From the NCBI GenBank assembly GCA_012862575.1, contig BLSF01000064.1, positions 62,001 through 126,000 on the forward strand: a stretch of 64,000 nucleotides of DNA, given 5' to 3'. Below the pieces are notes generated by a model, which searched no databases, was not told the origin of the DNA, and saw nothing but the letters and a program-made list of their open reading frames with translations. The translations under genes were made by a program, and so were the position numbers. This document shows, one piece after another, positions 1 to 11,331 of this stretch (within the stretch, counting starts at the first letter, position 1; each line of letters starts with the position of its first letter). The stretch comes from Parietichytrium sp. I65-24A (Eukaryota > Sar > Bigyra > Thraustochytrida > Thraustochytriidae).

Positions 1-3000
1 GGTAATTGCTTCCGTTGATTCAACTTCAGAACCAACCTGTGCATCCGTTTGAGTGCTGAGAGTGACCCTGTCGCGAGGAGCCTGTTGAAATTGCGCCTGA
101 ACCGTCGCGACGCTAGCAATAGAGTCTTTCATTAGCTCGTTGATCTTCTCAAGCGCAACGGAGAAAGTCTGCTCTTGCATAGATGCGATTTTCTCGATCA
201 TAAGTCCCATTTGGGCCGTGCGAGCTTCTTCGAGTTGCAGAATTTGCGCCCCTCTCTCTGTCATAGCCTGCTGCAAGGCTCCCAGATCCCTCTCTCGCGC
301 ACCGAGATGTTCAACGATAATTTGTCGCTCACGCGCAATTGATTTCTCCACAATCTCACTCTGCCGTCGATCGATGGTTTCCTCCAAAGCTTTGAGTTGC
401 GCTTCCCTATGGTGTAAACTACGTTCGATTGATTCAGCTGCCAGACGAGATGACAAAGCGCTTGAAGCTGCAAGTTGCAAGGTGCGCTGCTCGGACTGAT
501 CCTCTTTTCCAGTCGTTTCGTTAATTTCTGGCTTGTCGTCTGATGACGGAACTTCTCCTGGCAGTGGCTCGTTGCTGTCTAATCTAAACTTATCCAGGTA
601 AAATGCGGTCACAAGCTGCAAGATATTATCATCCGACCATGATCCATCGTTGCTCTCCGCAAACGCATCTGCGCCGGCGCTGGAACACCCATTTTTTGAC
701 GATATCACATCCTGTAAAACGTCGCGGGCCGAATCCAGTATCAAATCTTTGTCGACGACTTCCCCTTGATCAACAAACCATTGCACGATTCCACCATCTA
801 AAACACCCGATGAAATCGATGCTTCTGGGTTTGCTTCTGCCAAGCCCAGGTTTTGGATCTCTTTATTCTGGTCTCGCACGAGGATTTCAGCCATAACTGC
901 GCTCGATATATAGTCTACCACATCATCATAACCACTCACGGGCTGATCTCTTTTCGGAAGCGCGCTAATCGTCGGTACGTGTGCGTCCAAAAGTGAGTCG
1001 ATTTCAGTCTTAACTCCTTTCCCTTCGTTTCCACGGAAATCGATCACGTGCTCGGGCTCCACCACACCAGGCGATTGCACGTCTCCTTCGCGTTTGGCCT
1101 TCGAATTTATAGTCTTTTGTACTAATCTCAAACTTGACAAGGCTTGTTTTACTACTCTCACAGCAGTCACCTCCCCTCGCAGCCCAGCAAGGTCCTTTCC
1201 TTTAAGCTGGGTGAAAATGCTATCTGCTGCGTTATCGACGAGAACCCTAAGTCTTACCGAATCCTTGTAAACGTCATCCGTCGACAAAACGCAATCTTCG
1301 GTACTCGAGTCCGCGAGTACAGCTTGTAGAAATGCCAGTGAAAATCCTGTGATAGTGTCGACATTTATTATTTTCTTCGCAACTTCCCGCGATAACTCGC
1401 TGCCATCGACTGTAGGTCCTGCCGCCTGCTGCAAGAGTGTAATCAGCCTCTCTTGCGCCTCAGCGCTCAAGTCGGGCACCTCTAATTTGCAAACTTCGCT
1501 TGCATGGGCAAATTTCTCGCGGGAGTAGTGCCCGGCGGCTTGGGTGGCATAGCCAGCATCCCCATGCAGTCTCTCGTAAACTGTATGAGCGAATTCGCAG
1601 AGAGTTCCAATCGTAGCTCGAATCGCCGCCTGCTCGGATCCCGAACAAGCACGACCTTTGCGCGCATAAAACTCGCATATTTCGTTTTCTAGCTCTGCGA
1701 GCTCAAGGTGACTCGACTTGCCAGGCGATACCTCACTGATTGCAAGACCTTGAATTGCACTCAGCTCAATAGCATTTGGTTGCTTGCCAACAGAAGCCAC
1801 GAAAGCACTCTCGGAGGCCGCAAATGCAGTTGAGCATTTTTTCGCAAATGGTGCAGATGGCATTGAAACAAAAACAGCTTTTGCAGCCTGAACGGCATGT
1901 CCCAGCCCCGCTTGCCAAGATGGCTTTGTACATGCTTCCACCCCACTTTGGTGAAAAGCCACCAGCAAGGCGGACTTGAATCGCTCATCCGGGGGTCGTC
2001 CAAAAGCCACGATGGAGGCGCAGCAGATGATGCAAATTAAGAGACTTGCAGAAGCTTGTAGAACACCTTCCTCGAAAGGGTTTGCATCAAGCCCGAGGAG
2101 AACGAGCGACAAATCCTCCTCGTGCAGGTCTCCTCGCACTTGGGCCAATACAAGAGCTCGCGTCATGGCTTTGAGAATAGACTGTTGCACAACGTGTATT
2201 GTTTCTGTGAGAACTAAAGCGCCAACCTGTGCACACACACCAGACGTGCTCTCAGGTTCCTGGTGTCCGCCCTGCCGAAGAACACTGGCACAAGCCTTGA
2301 TCGCGGCTCGGATCCCGCAAGTTAGAGGGGGTCCCTCGAAACTAATCAGCCCTTGCACTCGCTCCACGATAGAGGTTTGAAAACTTTCAGGCTGGATTCT
2401 TCCTCTTTGGGTTCGGCCTCCAGCGACTCTGATTTTTGTTCATCCAGACTCTGCTCTAAAGACTTTCTTTCCGTCTTTAACGGAGCAACGTACGAACTCG
2501 AAAGCGCCTCCGGACTTAACTCTTGCTCAATCTTTTTGTTGCCTTCCACTAGCACGCGAGGCGGCTGAGGGTGTAGTACAGTAACCGGGGCAATTTCGCT
2601 TGCTTCGAATGCTTCTTGCCCAGCTCTCCGCGAGTCCAAATTTGCGAGTAATGCATCAATGGAATCCAAAGATTCATCCGGGCCGCCTTCATTCTTTTCA
2701 GCTCCTGCGCCAGGCTGCTTTCTCTTTGAACGGTTCTTTTGCAAGACATTCTGCTTATCCGACGTAGCCGACGCCTTTGGCTTGCGGGTGCGATTCAGTG
2801 GCTCTTCGTAGTGAGGCCTCTTATTTTTGCCTTGTTGCAGCGTTCGACTAGATGCAAACTCTTCCTCAATAGCAGCGGTTTGCGGTCGCGCTTCGTTCGC
2901 TGCGCGGCGTGCCCTCTCTTCGAAACGCTTGGCAGCAACCAGCTCCTCTTGCTCCCTTTCCAAGGCATCACGAAGCACTGCCGGCATTTGTGGTTTTTCC

Positions 3001-4442
3001 ATTTCCTTTTTGCGAGCAAGGTGCTCCGAGTACTTGGAGGGTGCCATCCACGGCGCAAGGTAGTGATCTGGCCCTTCTGCAGGTCTTCTTCGCTGCCCGA
3101 CCTTGGTTCCGTCAGGCTTTTTCTTCCACTTCTCTTCGTATGCTCGCTCATATCGAAAGGTTTTATCGACATAGGTGCGAATCTGGGCGTCTACTGTTTT
3201 GATGCGGCTTTCCACTCGATTCTCGATGTCGAACGAATGAGGTTCATGGTCACCGTCACTGCCATCATGTAGCGCTGCGAGTTTTGCGTCCAGCCTGACT
3301 CTCGCTTCCTTAACCATCTGCGCCTCTGCCTGCAACAGATCCAGATCGAATGCAGGCGCAGGAGGTGGGAGCCATGAAGCTCTTTTCTGAGTATGGCCGT
3401 CTGATGGTGATAAGGTATTATATGGATCAAGCGTCGAGAGGAACCCCGCGGATGCTTGCGAGGCAACTGCATTCATATCTCTGTAGCTCTTCACCAAAGT
3501 CTGGATGCGTCTTTGGAGATCTCTGGAGGCCCGATTGGCGCCTGTTTCCATTTTGGAAATTGCGTTCGAGATCTCAGGCAGGCGGTCGAGAACACGCTCC
3601 GACTCACATTCCACTTGATTCAGACTAGAGCGGATTAATGACGTAGACCTCAGTCTTTCGAAATCGTGACGCAGCGCCTCGAGTTCCTGGCTTAGCGATG
3701 GCGGCTCGTCCGAAAAAAGCACCTGCTTGTGGGCCTTCTTAATTGAGTTTTCAACTTCAGCTCCAACGCTGTAGTTTTCTGGGGAAACCTCTTGCAGACG
3801 CAAGTTTATATCGTGATTCTCCTTACCTCTCGCAACACGGTCCTCCCTCCGGCTGGCTCCGTGCAGTGGCTGTTTGACTTGTTTTGTTTGATTTCTGCTG
3901 CTTGTCTCCTTCCTGCCCCCCTGTCTCGCAGGCTTTGTTTCCATCGTGCTTCGCGTCGCGGGCTTTCGCTCCTCCCTCACATTGATCTTCGTTGCCTTCC
4001 CAGTCGGCGGCCTCATAATCCGATTTGATCCAGGCGGAGCATCAGCCCCAACCCGTTGCTTTGTCGCTACCTGCGCCTTCACGTCCCGTCTCCCAGTGCC
4101 TTTAACTGGCGCATTGGCCCTCCCACTTCCGCTCGCACCGGTTGCCTGATCGCTGTTTCGAGTCTTGTTCACCGCATTATCTCCACGAGCAGTTCGTTTT
4201 TCTGCATCCTTCCGTCCGCGTTCACGTTCGCGTTCTGCGCTTTGAATTTGTGCGCTCTTGGTAAGCGCCACTTCCCTGGCACGCAATTCCATAACGTCCA
4301 TCTCCCGCAGTAAGTTCTGGCTCGCGCTTTCAATCCTCGAAAGCTCTGACGCCAAACCTGGTGGCAGTGCACTCGCGAGCTCTCTCTCCCACGTTCCAGC
4401 GGCCACCGGCCTAATGTCCACGCTCAGAGGGCTCTCTTCCAT
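1..4442 (-). CDS. Large coiled-coil protein, partial at left edge, with an internal frame change
   Basis: I do not recognise the family with confidence. The upstream half (4442 down to 2349, 697 codons) starts at an ATG just after a long purine tract; longer starts would translate the tract into Arg/Glu repeats. It is basic, low-complexity and rich in Lys/Arg/Glu, with helical segments. A second frame is open without a stop from 2439 to base 1 (813 codons). It has an alpha-helical middle and a long Glu/Gln-rich coiled coil near the edge. The two frames overlap only at 2349-2439 and differ by one base; both look coding on their side of about 2380. No GTAAGT donor is visible there, so an intron is not supported. 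The second half has paired helical motifs around 'VVDYISSAVMAEIL' that faintly recall TALPID3-type centrosomal proteins; that is a weak guess. Two overlapping genes are less likely. Confidence 0.65.
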
Positions 4443-4490
4443 CTTCACTCTCTCTCTGTCTCTTTCTCTCTCTCTCTCTTTCTCTCTTTC

Positions 4491-4560
<70 letters not shown>

Positions 4561-4612
4561 TTTTCTTTCTCTTTCACTCTTTCTCTTTTTCTTTCTCTCT
4601 TTCTCTCTCGCC
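4443..4612 (-). repeat. (GA)n purine tract before the coiled-coil gene start
   Basis: On the + strand this is about 170 bases of almost pure C/T (CTCTCT, CTTTCT). On the coding (-) strand it is a GA tract ending within a few bases of the ATG at 4442, so it most likely lies in the 5' UTR. Read as protein it would give only Arg/Glu/Lys repeats. Confidence 0.85.
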
Positions 4613-4793
4613 GTGAAAGCGCGCAACCTCTCCTTCGACTGCACGGATTGACCGAACCAAAAGACCTGCCGCCCAGATCCCCACAGCTGACACAGCTGAC
4701 AGGTCGGTTTGTTGAGGGACCCTGTGGGGACGCCAACTGCGGGAGGTGGGCCCGAGTTCCCGAGTACCGTACCCGAGTACCTTTCCTGTCTTT

Positions 4794-4825
4794 GTGAGTG
4801 AGTGAGTGAGTGAGTGAGTGAGTGA
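4794..4825 (+). repeat. (GTGA)8 microsatellite
   Basis: Eight near-perfect GTGA units lie in the divergent interval between the coiled-coil gene (-) and XPC (+). The rest of 4613-5357 is AT-richer, with no convincing ORF, and probably holds the promoters and 5' UTRs of both genes. Confidence 0.9.
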
Positions 4826-5357
4826 AAGCTCTTCTTCACAGTTGTAAGTTTGACATTTTTTTTAACTTTGGTCTGTATTTGTTCCTTCTTGTTCTCCTTT
4901 GTTCTTTCAGAACTACGGTACTCTACTAGTACGTGGTAGTCTCTATTGAACTCGGCACTACTCTTGTTGAGGAACGCAACTCTGCGCCCGAACGCTACCA
5001 CATTCACTATCTATCCTGCAAATTAGCAATACTTATGCTTCGGTCAACGCTTATGGGTAAGGTGTGCGCTTCGTCCTCACAATGCTATATTTGTGGTGTC
5101 TATTAGTTACTAGTAGTGACTTCAGGAACCCATGTGCGCAACTAAGTTCTTAGCGAGAAGGAACTAACAGAACTAACTCACTCCCAGAACTCCCAGAATT
5201 CACAATGTCTCACCACTTTCAAAAGTCACTTTCCCTTTCTTTCACGTCCTTCACAGCCTTCCCAGTCAGTTGTGAATCTCTTGCGAATCTCCTGTGAATC
5301 TCAGAAGCTGGGCTTTTATTCCCCGACAGGATCGAAAGACAGGGATAGACAGGGAAC

Positions 5358-7622
5358 ATGTCGGGCGAGACGGAGAAGAGGGGCATCTCGCTCATGGAGT
5401 GGGAGGGCTCCGACAGTGAGAGCGAAGACGAGGACGGGGGGCTGGACGAGCTCCTGGGACTACGCTGGACGGCTGCGGGGACACCGGGAGTTGCCGGAAC
5501 TGTGGGAACTGTGGGCGTTGCTGGAACTGTGGGAACTGTGGGAACTGTGGGAGGTGCGGCGAGCGATCGCACTTGTGCGGTCGGAAGCGGGAAGGACGAG
5601 GAGGAAGGCAAGAACAAGAGTGGCAAGGAGGAGCGAGCAGAGGAGAGCGAAGTGCAGATTGTGGAAGGAGCACAGGTGAAAGTGGAGAAGGTCAAGAGGA
5701 ACGGGAAGAGGGCGGCGAAGAAAAGAGCGAGGTTGGAGATGGTTCACAGAATGGAGCTGTTGTGCATGCTTGCAAGGGCGATGCGCTGGAATATCGCGAT
5801 CGATGGTGACAAAGTGCTGGCCGAGGCGAGGCGGCTCATGCCGGAACCGTTTTGGAAGTTGGAGACGAAGAGGCGAGTCACTGCGCTTCTGTCCTGGTTC
5901 TCGCATACATTCAGGGTGACAGAGAAGCGTGCTGACACTCTTGAGGAAGTTTTTGCAACCAGGGAAGGAACTCAGATCCAGCTCGTGCAGGTTCTCGTGG
6001 CTTTGGCCAGGTCAGTGGGAAACGGGGCGAGGCTAGTTGCGGGATTTTCACCAAAGCCTCGGGTGGTCTCCGGCTCGAAGCCGAGCGCTAAAAGGCAAAA
6101 GGCGTCTGCAAATCCAACATTTCGGGTATGGGCACAGTTATGGATTTCTGGGAGTGACTTGCAGGCCGCATCTGGAACTAAGGAATCCGACCCTATTTTG
6201 CTCAAGGACAATGAGCAGGACGCAGAGGAGTTTCTCGGCGAATGGATAAGTGTCGAACCAACGTCCAAATCGGTGGAAGATAGTTCATTCAAATTTGACG
6301 CAACCGTCCCTTACGTGGTCGCGCTTGGGCCTGGCAATTTCGCACTTGACGTCACATGCAGGTTCGCTGCGCAATGGACCAAGACAGCCCATGCGAGGCA
6401 CTCTGAAAAGGACGGTTGGTGGGAGGTTTGTACACTCCCTGCCCTCCAGCACCAGGGCCGTGAGTCCATGAAGCGCTGCACTGTTCTTGACAAGCCGCAG
6501 CTCGTCAGCCTTTCGTTTCCGTATCAACCTGCGATGATCGAACGGGAGAAAGCGGAGCTCATAAAAATCTCTTCATTGGAAGCAATGCCAACGAACGTTG
6601 AGGACTTTAAGAGGCACAAAAGCTTGATTTTAGACAAGCAGCTTGGTCGAAACCAAGGCTTGATCCCTGGGTCGACCGCGATGGGCTACTTTAAAGGTTC
6701 GGCTGTGTATCAGCGGGCGGATGTCAGCGAGCTTCGTGCCAAATCGCAGTGGATGCGCGTTGGACGACAAGTTCTGGCAAAAGAGCTCGACCACCCTGCG
6801 AAGCTCATCGAGCCTCTCAGACGGCATCGGACGTTTGCGCAAGAAACAAAAGTTCTTGATGGCGCCGCGGCCGCCCAGGAAGCTCCGGTGGCCTCTGTGG
6901 AAGTTGCTGATTCCAGACTTGCTGCAGTTCCGCAAGTGCAGCTTGGAGCTGAGGAAGATGATGAGGAAGAGGAGACCAATGAGGAGGATCTGATGAAAGG
7001 GAAAATAAAGCTTTATGGAGAATGGCAAACCAAAGAGTACGAGGCTCCAAGTTTAGGCCCAAATGGCGAGATACCGAAGAATAGCTACGGGAATGTGGAG
7101 ATGTGGAGTGACGTCTGCTGCCCGATTGGAGCACGGCACCTGAAACAACCATACGTTGCGAAAGCGGCGCAGAAACTGGGGATAGACTATGGAGTTGCAC
7201 TTACGGGGTTTGAAAATAGAGACGGGAGGCGCGTCCCAAAGTACGATGGAATCGTAGTTGCCGAGAAGAACGCTCAACTTATCATAGACGCTGCGCTAGG
7301 AATTGCTCAAGAGCGCTTAGAGAAACAAATACAAAAGAAGCACCTGATTGTCGTGGGCAACTGGCGTCGCTTCGTAAAAGGTATTCTTATTCAATCACGC
7401 ATTCAGCAACAATACCAGCCTTCTGCGCAAACCCAAAAGGCTTCACCGGAAGAATCGGAGCTCGCAAGAGCGATCCACAACGCTGGAAATAATCCTCCAG
7501 GTGTAGTGGGGAGACACCAGACTTGTGATCATCAATTTGTTAGCACTGGGCGTGAAACGGAGGAAGGTGTGGAAAAAAAATGTTCAAGTTGTGGCTTGGT
7601 CAAGTTTGTAGAGGAGCTATAA
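5358..7622 (+). CDS. XPC: XPC/Rad4 DNA damage recognition protein
   Basis: Nuclear damage sensor that starts global-genome nucleotide excision repair by binding the strand opposite a helix-distorting lesion; in other eukaryotes it works with RAD23 and centrin. The 754-aa protein has an acidic N-terminus and then Val-Gly-Thr repeats from 9-bp tandem DNA (residues 35-60). A transglutaminase-like domain follows ('VDVT'-type strand near 330). BHD1 at about 404-474 has the family signature 'MPTNVEDFKRH'. BHD2/BHD3 at about 550-645 has 'GNVEMW', 'ARKLGI'-like and 'DGRRVPKYDGIVV' strings, the most diagnostic part. An extra C-terminal Cx2H...Cx2C segment (720-750) looks like a small zinc ribbon. The start is the first ATG, followed by acidic sequence. 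It is convergent with the desaturase gene, 170 bases apart. No intron is visible. Confidence 0.93.
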   Translation: MSGETEKRGISLMEWEGSDSESEDEDGGLDELLGLRWTAAGTPGVAGTVGTVGVAGTVGTVGTVGGAASDRTCAVGSGKDEEEGKNKSGKEERAEESEVQIVEGAQVKVEKVKRNGKRAAKKRARLEMVHRMELLCMLARAMRWNIAIDGDKVLAEARRLMPEPFWKLETKRRVTALLSWFSHTFRVTEKRADTLEEVFATREGTQIQLVQVLVALARSVGNGARLVAGFSPKPRVVSGSKPSAKRQKASANPTFRVWAQLWISGSDLQAASGTKESDPILLKDNEQDAEEFLGEWISVEPTSKSVEDSSFKFDATVPYVVALGPGNFALDVTCRFAAQWTKTAHARHSEKDGWWEVCTLPALQHQGRESMKRCTVLDKPQLVSLSFPYQPAMIEREKAELIKISSLEAMPTNVEDFKRHKSLILDKQLGRNQGLIPGSTAMGYFKGSAVYQRADVSELRAKSQWMRVGRQVLAKELDHPAKLIEPLRRHRTFAQETKVLDGAAAAQEAPVASVEVADSRLAAVPQVQLGAEEDDEEEETNEEDLMKGKIKLYGEWQTKEYEAPSLGPNGEIPKNSYGNVEMWSDVCCPIGARHLKQPYVAKAAQKLGIDYGVALTGFENRDGRRVPKYDGIVVAEKNAQLIIDAALGIAQERLEKQIQKKHLIVVGNWRRFVKGILIQSRIQQQYQPSAQTQKASPEESELARAIHNAGNNPPGVVGRHQTCDHQFVSTGRETEEGVEKKCSSCGLVKFVEEL

Positions 7623-7672
7623 TGCTCGTCGAGCACCCCGAGTTTCTTAGAGACAGACACCTTCCCAACTCA

Positions 7673-7678
7673 AATAAA
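7673..7678 (+). terminator. AATAAA polyadenylation signal of XPC
   Basis: A canonical AATAAA lies about 50 bases after the XPC stop, within the 170-base gap that separates it from the convergent desaturase gene. Confidence 0.6.
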
Positions 7679-7792
7679 ATGCAATTCTGTCCTTTTTTTG
7701 TTTTGAGGCTTTTTGTGTAAAGCTTGCCAGAATGATATGCAAAATTATTAACATGTAACTTTTCTTAAAAATAATAACAGAAAAATGGGACA

Positions 7793-10099
7793 TCAGAAGG
7801 CATTCGCACTGCGTCGAAGTTGGAGACACTCCGCACAAGCCTCTAAAGCCTGGCAAGAATTTTGGTGAGCAGCAAGGCACTTGATTTCGTATGGCACGAT
7901 GCCCCCCTTTGAGGACACTTTCTCTGAGCACTCTGGGCACTGTCGAACGGAATTCGCACACGATTTGTGATAGACATCCGAGCACTCACAGGAAAAGCAG
8001 ATAGAGGAGATCAATAATCTGCCAATTCTATCACTGCCGTTCGCCACAAATTTCATTTTGCAAGCAGCGCAACGTCTTGTGAGCGAATCAGACTTTTGAT
8101 GCAAAACTTTGTCCATCAGCGAGTGTAAATAATTGCGGGGGTCCTCCCCGGTGTCATCCGGCTGTCGAAAGTTTCGAACCCACATGTCGTCAATGTAAGC
8201 GTCCCGACGAGCAAAATCTCCGTGCTCTTGCATCCACTTCTCATCGTTTGCAGCAGACACCCATTCGTAGATGGCAAGAAGAATCGAGGGACAGTCATTG
8301 AGGTCTTCGTAAAACTCCGGAGCGATCTCGCGAAGCTTTGGGTACATGACAGCAGGAATCATAGGAAAGTCGTGGTGCTCCACATGCCACAGTTCGCCAA
8401 AGTTGAGGACATGCCACAAACGGGAGCCGCTATAGGTCACTGTTGGCTGAGGCTGCTCCGTAAAAGCACTCTCCATGCAAAGCGCGCTTTCAAAGGAAGC
8501 ATGAGATGCCAATTTTGGTTTTCGCATGGAATTTTGATGCTGTATCAACCAAAAGCCAAGGTAGGGGTGACAGAAAGCTCCGAGCGAGCAAGATGCCGAT
8601 ATCCACAGAAAAACAATCCCATGTAGACCTGCCAACCGCCAGCATAGCACATTCCCTAGCAGCATCATCCCCTCGTACTCAATTGCAAGCCTGTGCGCTT
8701 CGTCGAGAAGCACTTTTCTTACAAGAAACATTGGGAAGAGGAAGGTGGGCACAACTCCGCTCCACAAAAACCGCGCTATTCGATTGTTCGCAAGGTCAAG
8801 CGACCACTTGACCTCATTTTGCGCAGCCGTATACAAATCATCATGAAAGTACTCCGACCAGCGCAGTAGGGTAGCAGATGATGTCCAGAATTTGGGAAAC
8901 CGAAGCACAACCGAGAATGAGGGCGGGGATTGCCACGGCTGAAACAAAATATCACCGTCTCGGTCCTACGAACCAAAAGGCACACTGAGGTCAGAAGCGG
9001 TGGAAGGGGACATCATTGAAAGGAAAAGGGCACAACTTACAGCATCGGACCCAGTATACGCATGGTGATATGCATGATAGCGTTGATAGTACATTGCCCA
9101 TGGAAAATTACACAACGAGGAGGCCACTATCATAGCCAAGTAACTGGCATCTTGATGCCTGTACACATGACTGAGATCGTGGTTCAGAGCCTGGAACCCA
9201 TAAGCCACCCATGACCCGACAGTGACAGCAACCACGAAAGTAGTCAGCCCACTTTGCATACGACCTAAAATATAAATTATGATGAAGTGGAGGCAGACGA
9301 GAGCAACCAAGAGAACCGCAAGCTTCGCCCCTGTACCGGGATTTCCAGAGTTCTCTTCCATGAGCTGGCGAATTTCTGGGTGGCAAGCAAGTATTCTTTT
9401 CCGTCTGGCTCTGTGCCAATCTGCAGTTGTGAACGTCACGGCCAAGTCTGGCAATGGCGGCAGGGCCACCGGGGCATCCGCCTCTTCCACTTTCTCTTCA
9501 TTATACGAATCAAGATGCTTCTTCGCTGAAAGCATGTCGCTCTTTGCCAGTTGATCGGCGCCGATAATCACCATGACATAGGCTCGAATCTGATAAGCCC
9601 TGGCCAATTTAAAGTCGTCAATGCGAAGGTATCTGCTACATCGCATCAGCTGCTCAAAGCTTTGTAGGGTTGTCGTCAGCTGTCCGAGTCCCAGGCAGCT
9701 GTGCATCAACAAGCAGTATGCCGCTCCGCAGCAGACTGATACCCAGTCCGGCAAGCTCTCCCGCGCGTGGCCAGCGGCGCAGTGCGTACGCTCCAGACTC
9801 TCTAGCATCCCGATCGCCTCTTTCGCCACCAGCCTGGCGGTCTCGAAGCGCCCATCGTCCAGCAGCAGCAGCCCTTTCTCCAGCAGCACCGAGGACACCC
9901 TGCGACACTTGATGTATGCCACGTTCGCTCTGCTCGCGCGCTGGAAGTCCGACACCGAGAGTCCCAACGCGCACAGCGCTCCTTCGCTCACGCTACTCAG
10001 CGCGCTCAGTGAGTCGCCTTCTTCTGCGCCGCACTCCACTTTGCATCCCACTCCCGCGGACACCTGTCCCCCCGCGCTCTGAGCGTCCTCGCACACCAT
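7793..10099 (-). CDS. Sphingolipid delta-4 (dihydroceramide) desaturase fused to a helical-repeat N-terminus and a C-terminal zinc-type Cys cluster
   Basis: Two exons, 10099-9041 and 8965-7793; the intron 8966-9040 has GTAAGT and TAG ends and joins 'TGSDA' to 'DRDGD' in frame (743 aa). The core matches DEGS: entry motif 'ADWHRARRKRILACHPEI' (about 227), histidine boxes HDLSH (307-311), HAYHH (342-346) and HVEHHDFP (547-554), then 'LREIAPEFYEDL'. The family inserts the 4,5-trans double bond of ceramide at the ER, using a di-iron centre fed by cytochrome b5. The residue equivalent to His in the usual 'GHF' string is Phe here. Unlike the usual roughly 320-aa enzyme, it has about 215 N-terminal residues of TPR-like helices and, after about 650, a CxxC...CxxCxC...HxxxC...CxxC cluster resembling RING/PHD zinc folds. 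Both extras share exons with the desaturase. The ATG at 10099 follows a GA tract; an upstream ATG would translate it. Confidence 0.88.
8966..9040 (-). other. Intron of the desaturase gene
   Basis: 75-nt intron with donor GTAAGTTGTG and acceptor TTCGTAG followed by G. Removing it restores one continuous desaturase frame between the second histidine box and the 'DRDGD' segment. Confidence 0.9.
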
Positions 10100-10112
10100 C
10101 CGCGCCTTCCGC

Positions 10113-10151
10113 TCTCTCTCTCTCTTTCTTTCTTTCTTTCTCACTCTCACT
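10113..10151 (-). repeat. (GA)n/(GAAA)n purine tract before the desaturase start
   Basis: C/T-only on the + strand, hence GA-rich on the coding strand, ending about 15 bases before the chosen ATG. Confidence 0.8.
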
Positions 10152-10165
10152 CTCACTCCAATCAC

Positions 10166-11331
10166 TCCGATCTATCTATCGTAACTTTCACTCTCCTCTT
10201 CAGCGCGTACGCTTCCTGTGGGGCCACACAGCAGCAATACGCCACTGTTAAGCGCTTCGCTAGTCCTTGGTACTGAACAAGGCCGTTGCCATACGTGAGA
10301 GCCCGGGTCTTGTCGTGAGGGGACGGAAGGTCTTACCAGAGTCACTTAGGCTTCCGATTAAGAATATCTCGCGGTCAAACGAATCGAAACCCCCAAAGCA
10401 GGTAGCTTCAGGGTCCTAGTCGAAGGTGATATGGGTAGCGGTAATGTGGTGTGTTATGGGTGGGTCATTCATGTGAATAGGTAAGAGTCATTATATGCGA
10501 CTGTAGGTGTGGGCGGTATGTATCGCTACTGCTACCGGGTAGAAGAGACTACGGCTTGCAATAAGCTGCTCGCTTTGGAGAATAGAGGCGGCTAAGAGCG
10601 AAGGAAACTCGAAGGACGTTGGAAATGGAGACCAAAGGTGCAAAGCCTTTCGCTGCACGATTAAGATGTAATTCGGTCAATCCGCTTGTTTGGAGTGTGG
10701 AGGGGGCTGTGATGTGTCTTTGAGGTGAGGTAGGTAGGTAGTTTACCCGTGATGAAGAAGAAGAGAAACACGAGGATGTGGTGCCAGCGCTACACTTCCA
10801 TTCCGCATTTTGTTGGCGAGTTTACATAGATCCATCCGCGTGCTGGCTCTCTGCTTTCTAGAGAACTCAATGACACACTCACATTTCTGTTTCACCCGGC
10901 AACTTGTTTTGTGTTTCCGTGTCAGGAATCAATTGTTCGTGCATCCCACGAATTGCGTCTCAGGTTCGCCAAAAGTATTTTCGATTGAAAGTCATTCTGC
11001 ACAGTACACCTTTTGGTTTAATCCAAAATCATTTAAACATAGGATCTCGGAAAAAGCTTTGGAACTCGATTGGCTCAATCAATAAATAATACAGAAGCCG
11101 TGGAAGCCGCGCGTTAGGGTCTCTCTCTGGTTTCAATTCGCTGTTCTTAAGAAGGTACACTATGGTGGTCTGCCCGACTGCAGTATGGAAATCCCATTTG
11201 TTTGCCCTCTCTTCACAATCGCAAGGTGATGAAGATAGCGAAACATACCCAAAATCAAGCCCTTTTTCTTAAAAGATGAAAAAATATTAAATCGCGGTGG
11301 CCACACAAGGCGACACGATCGCAACTTCCAC
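10166..11331. other. Intergenic region, no supported gene
   Basis: It lies upstream of the desaturase gene and downstream of the first membrane-protein gene, both on the - strand, so it should hold the desaturase promoter and the neighbour's 3' UTR. The short ORFs show no family resemblance. AT-rich sequence with an AATAAA-like string lies near 11081. I see no tRNA arms. Confidence 0.6.

Noticed and set aside
2346-4736. ORF extended upstream through the CT/GA tract (start at 4736).
   Set aside because: It would translate about 170 bases of simple repeat into Arg/Glu runs; the ATG at 4442 follows the tract and leads into ordinary sequence.
4258-4797. 179-codon + strand ORF over the CT tract, with a Leu/Ser run.
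   Set aside because: It is the antisense of the coiled-coil gene and its simple repeat, not a transmembrane protein.
10810-11085. 91-codon + strand ORF upstream of the desaturase gene.
   Set aside because: Composition looks random, no homology is visible, and it lies in AT-rich flanking DNA.
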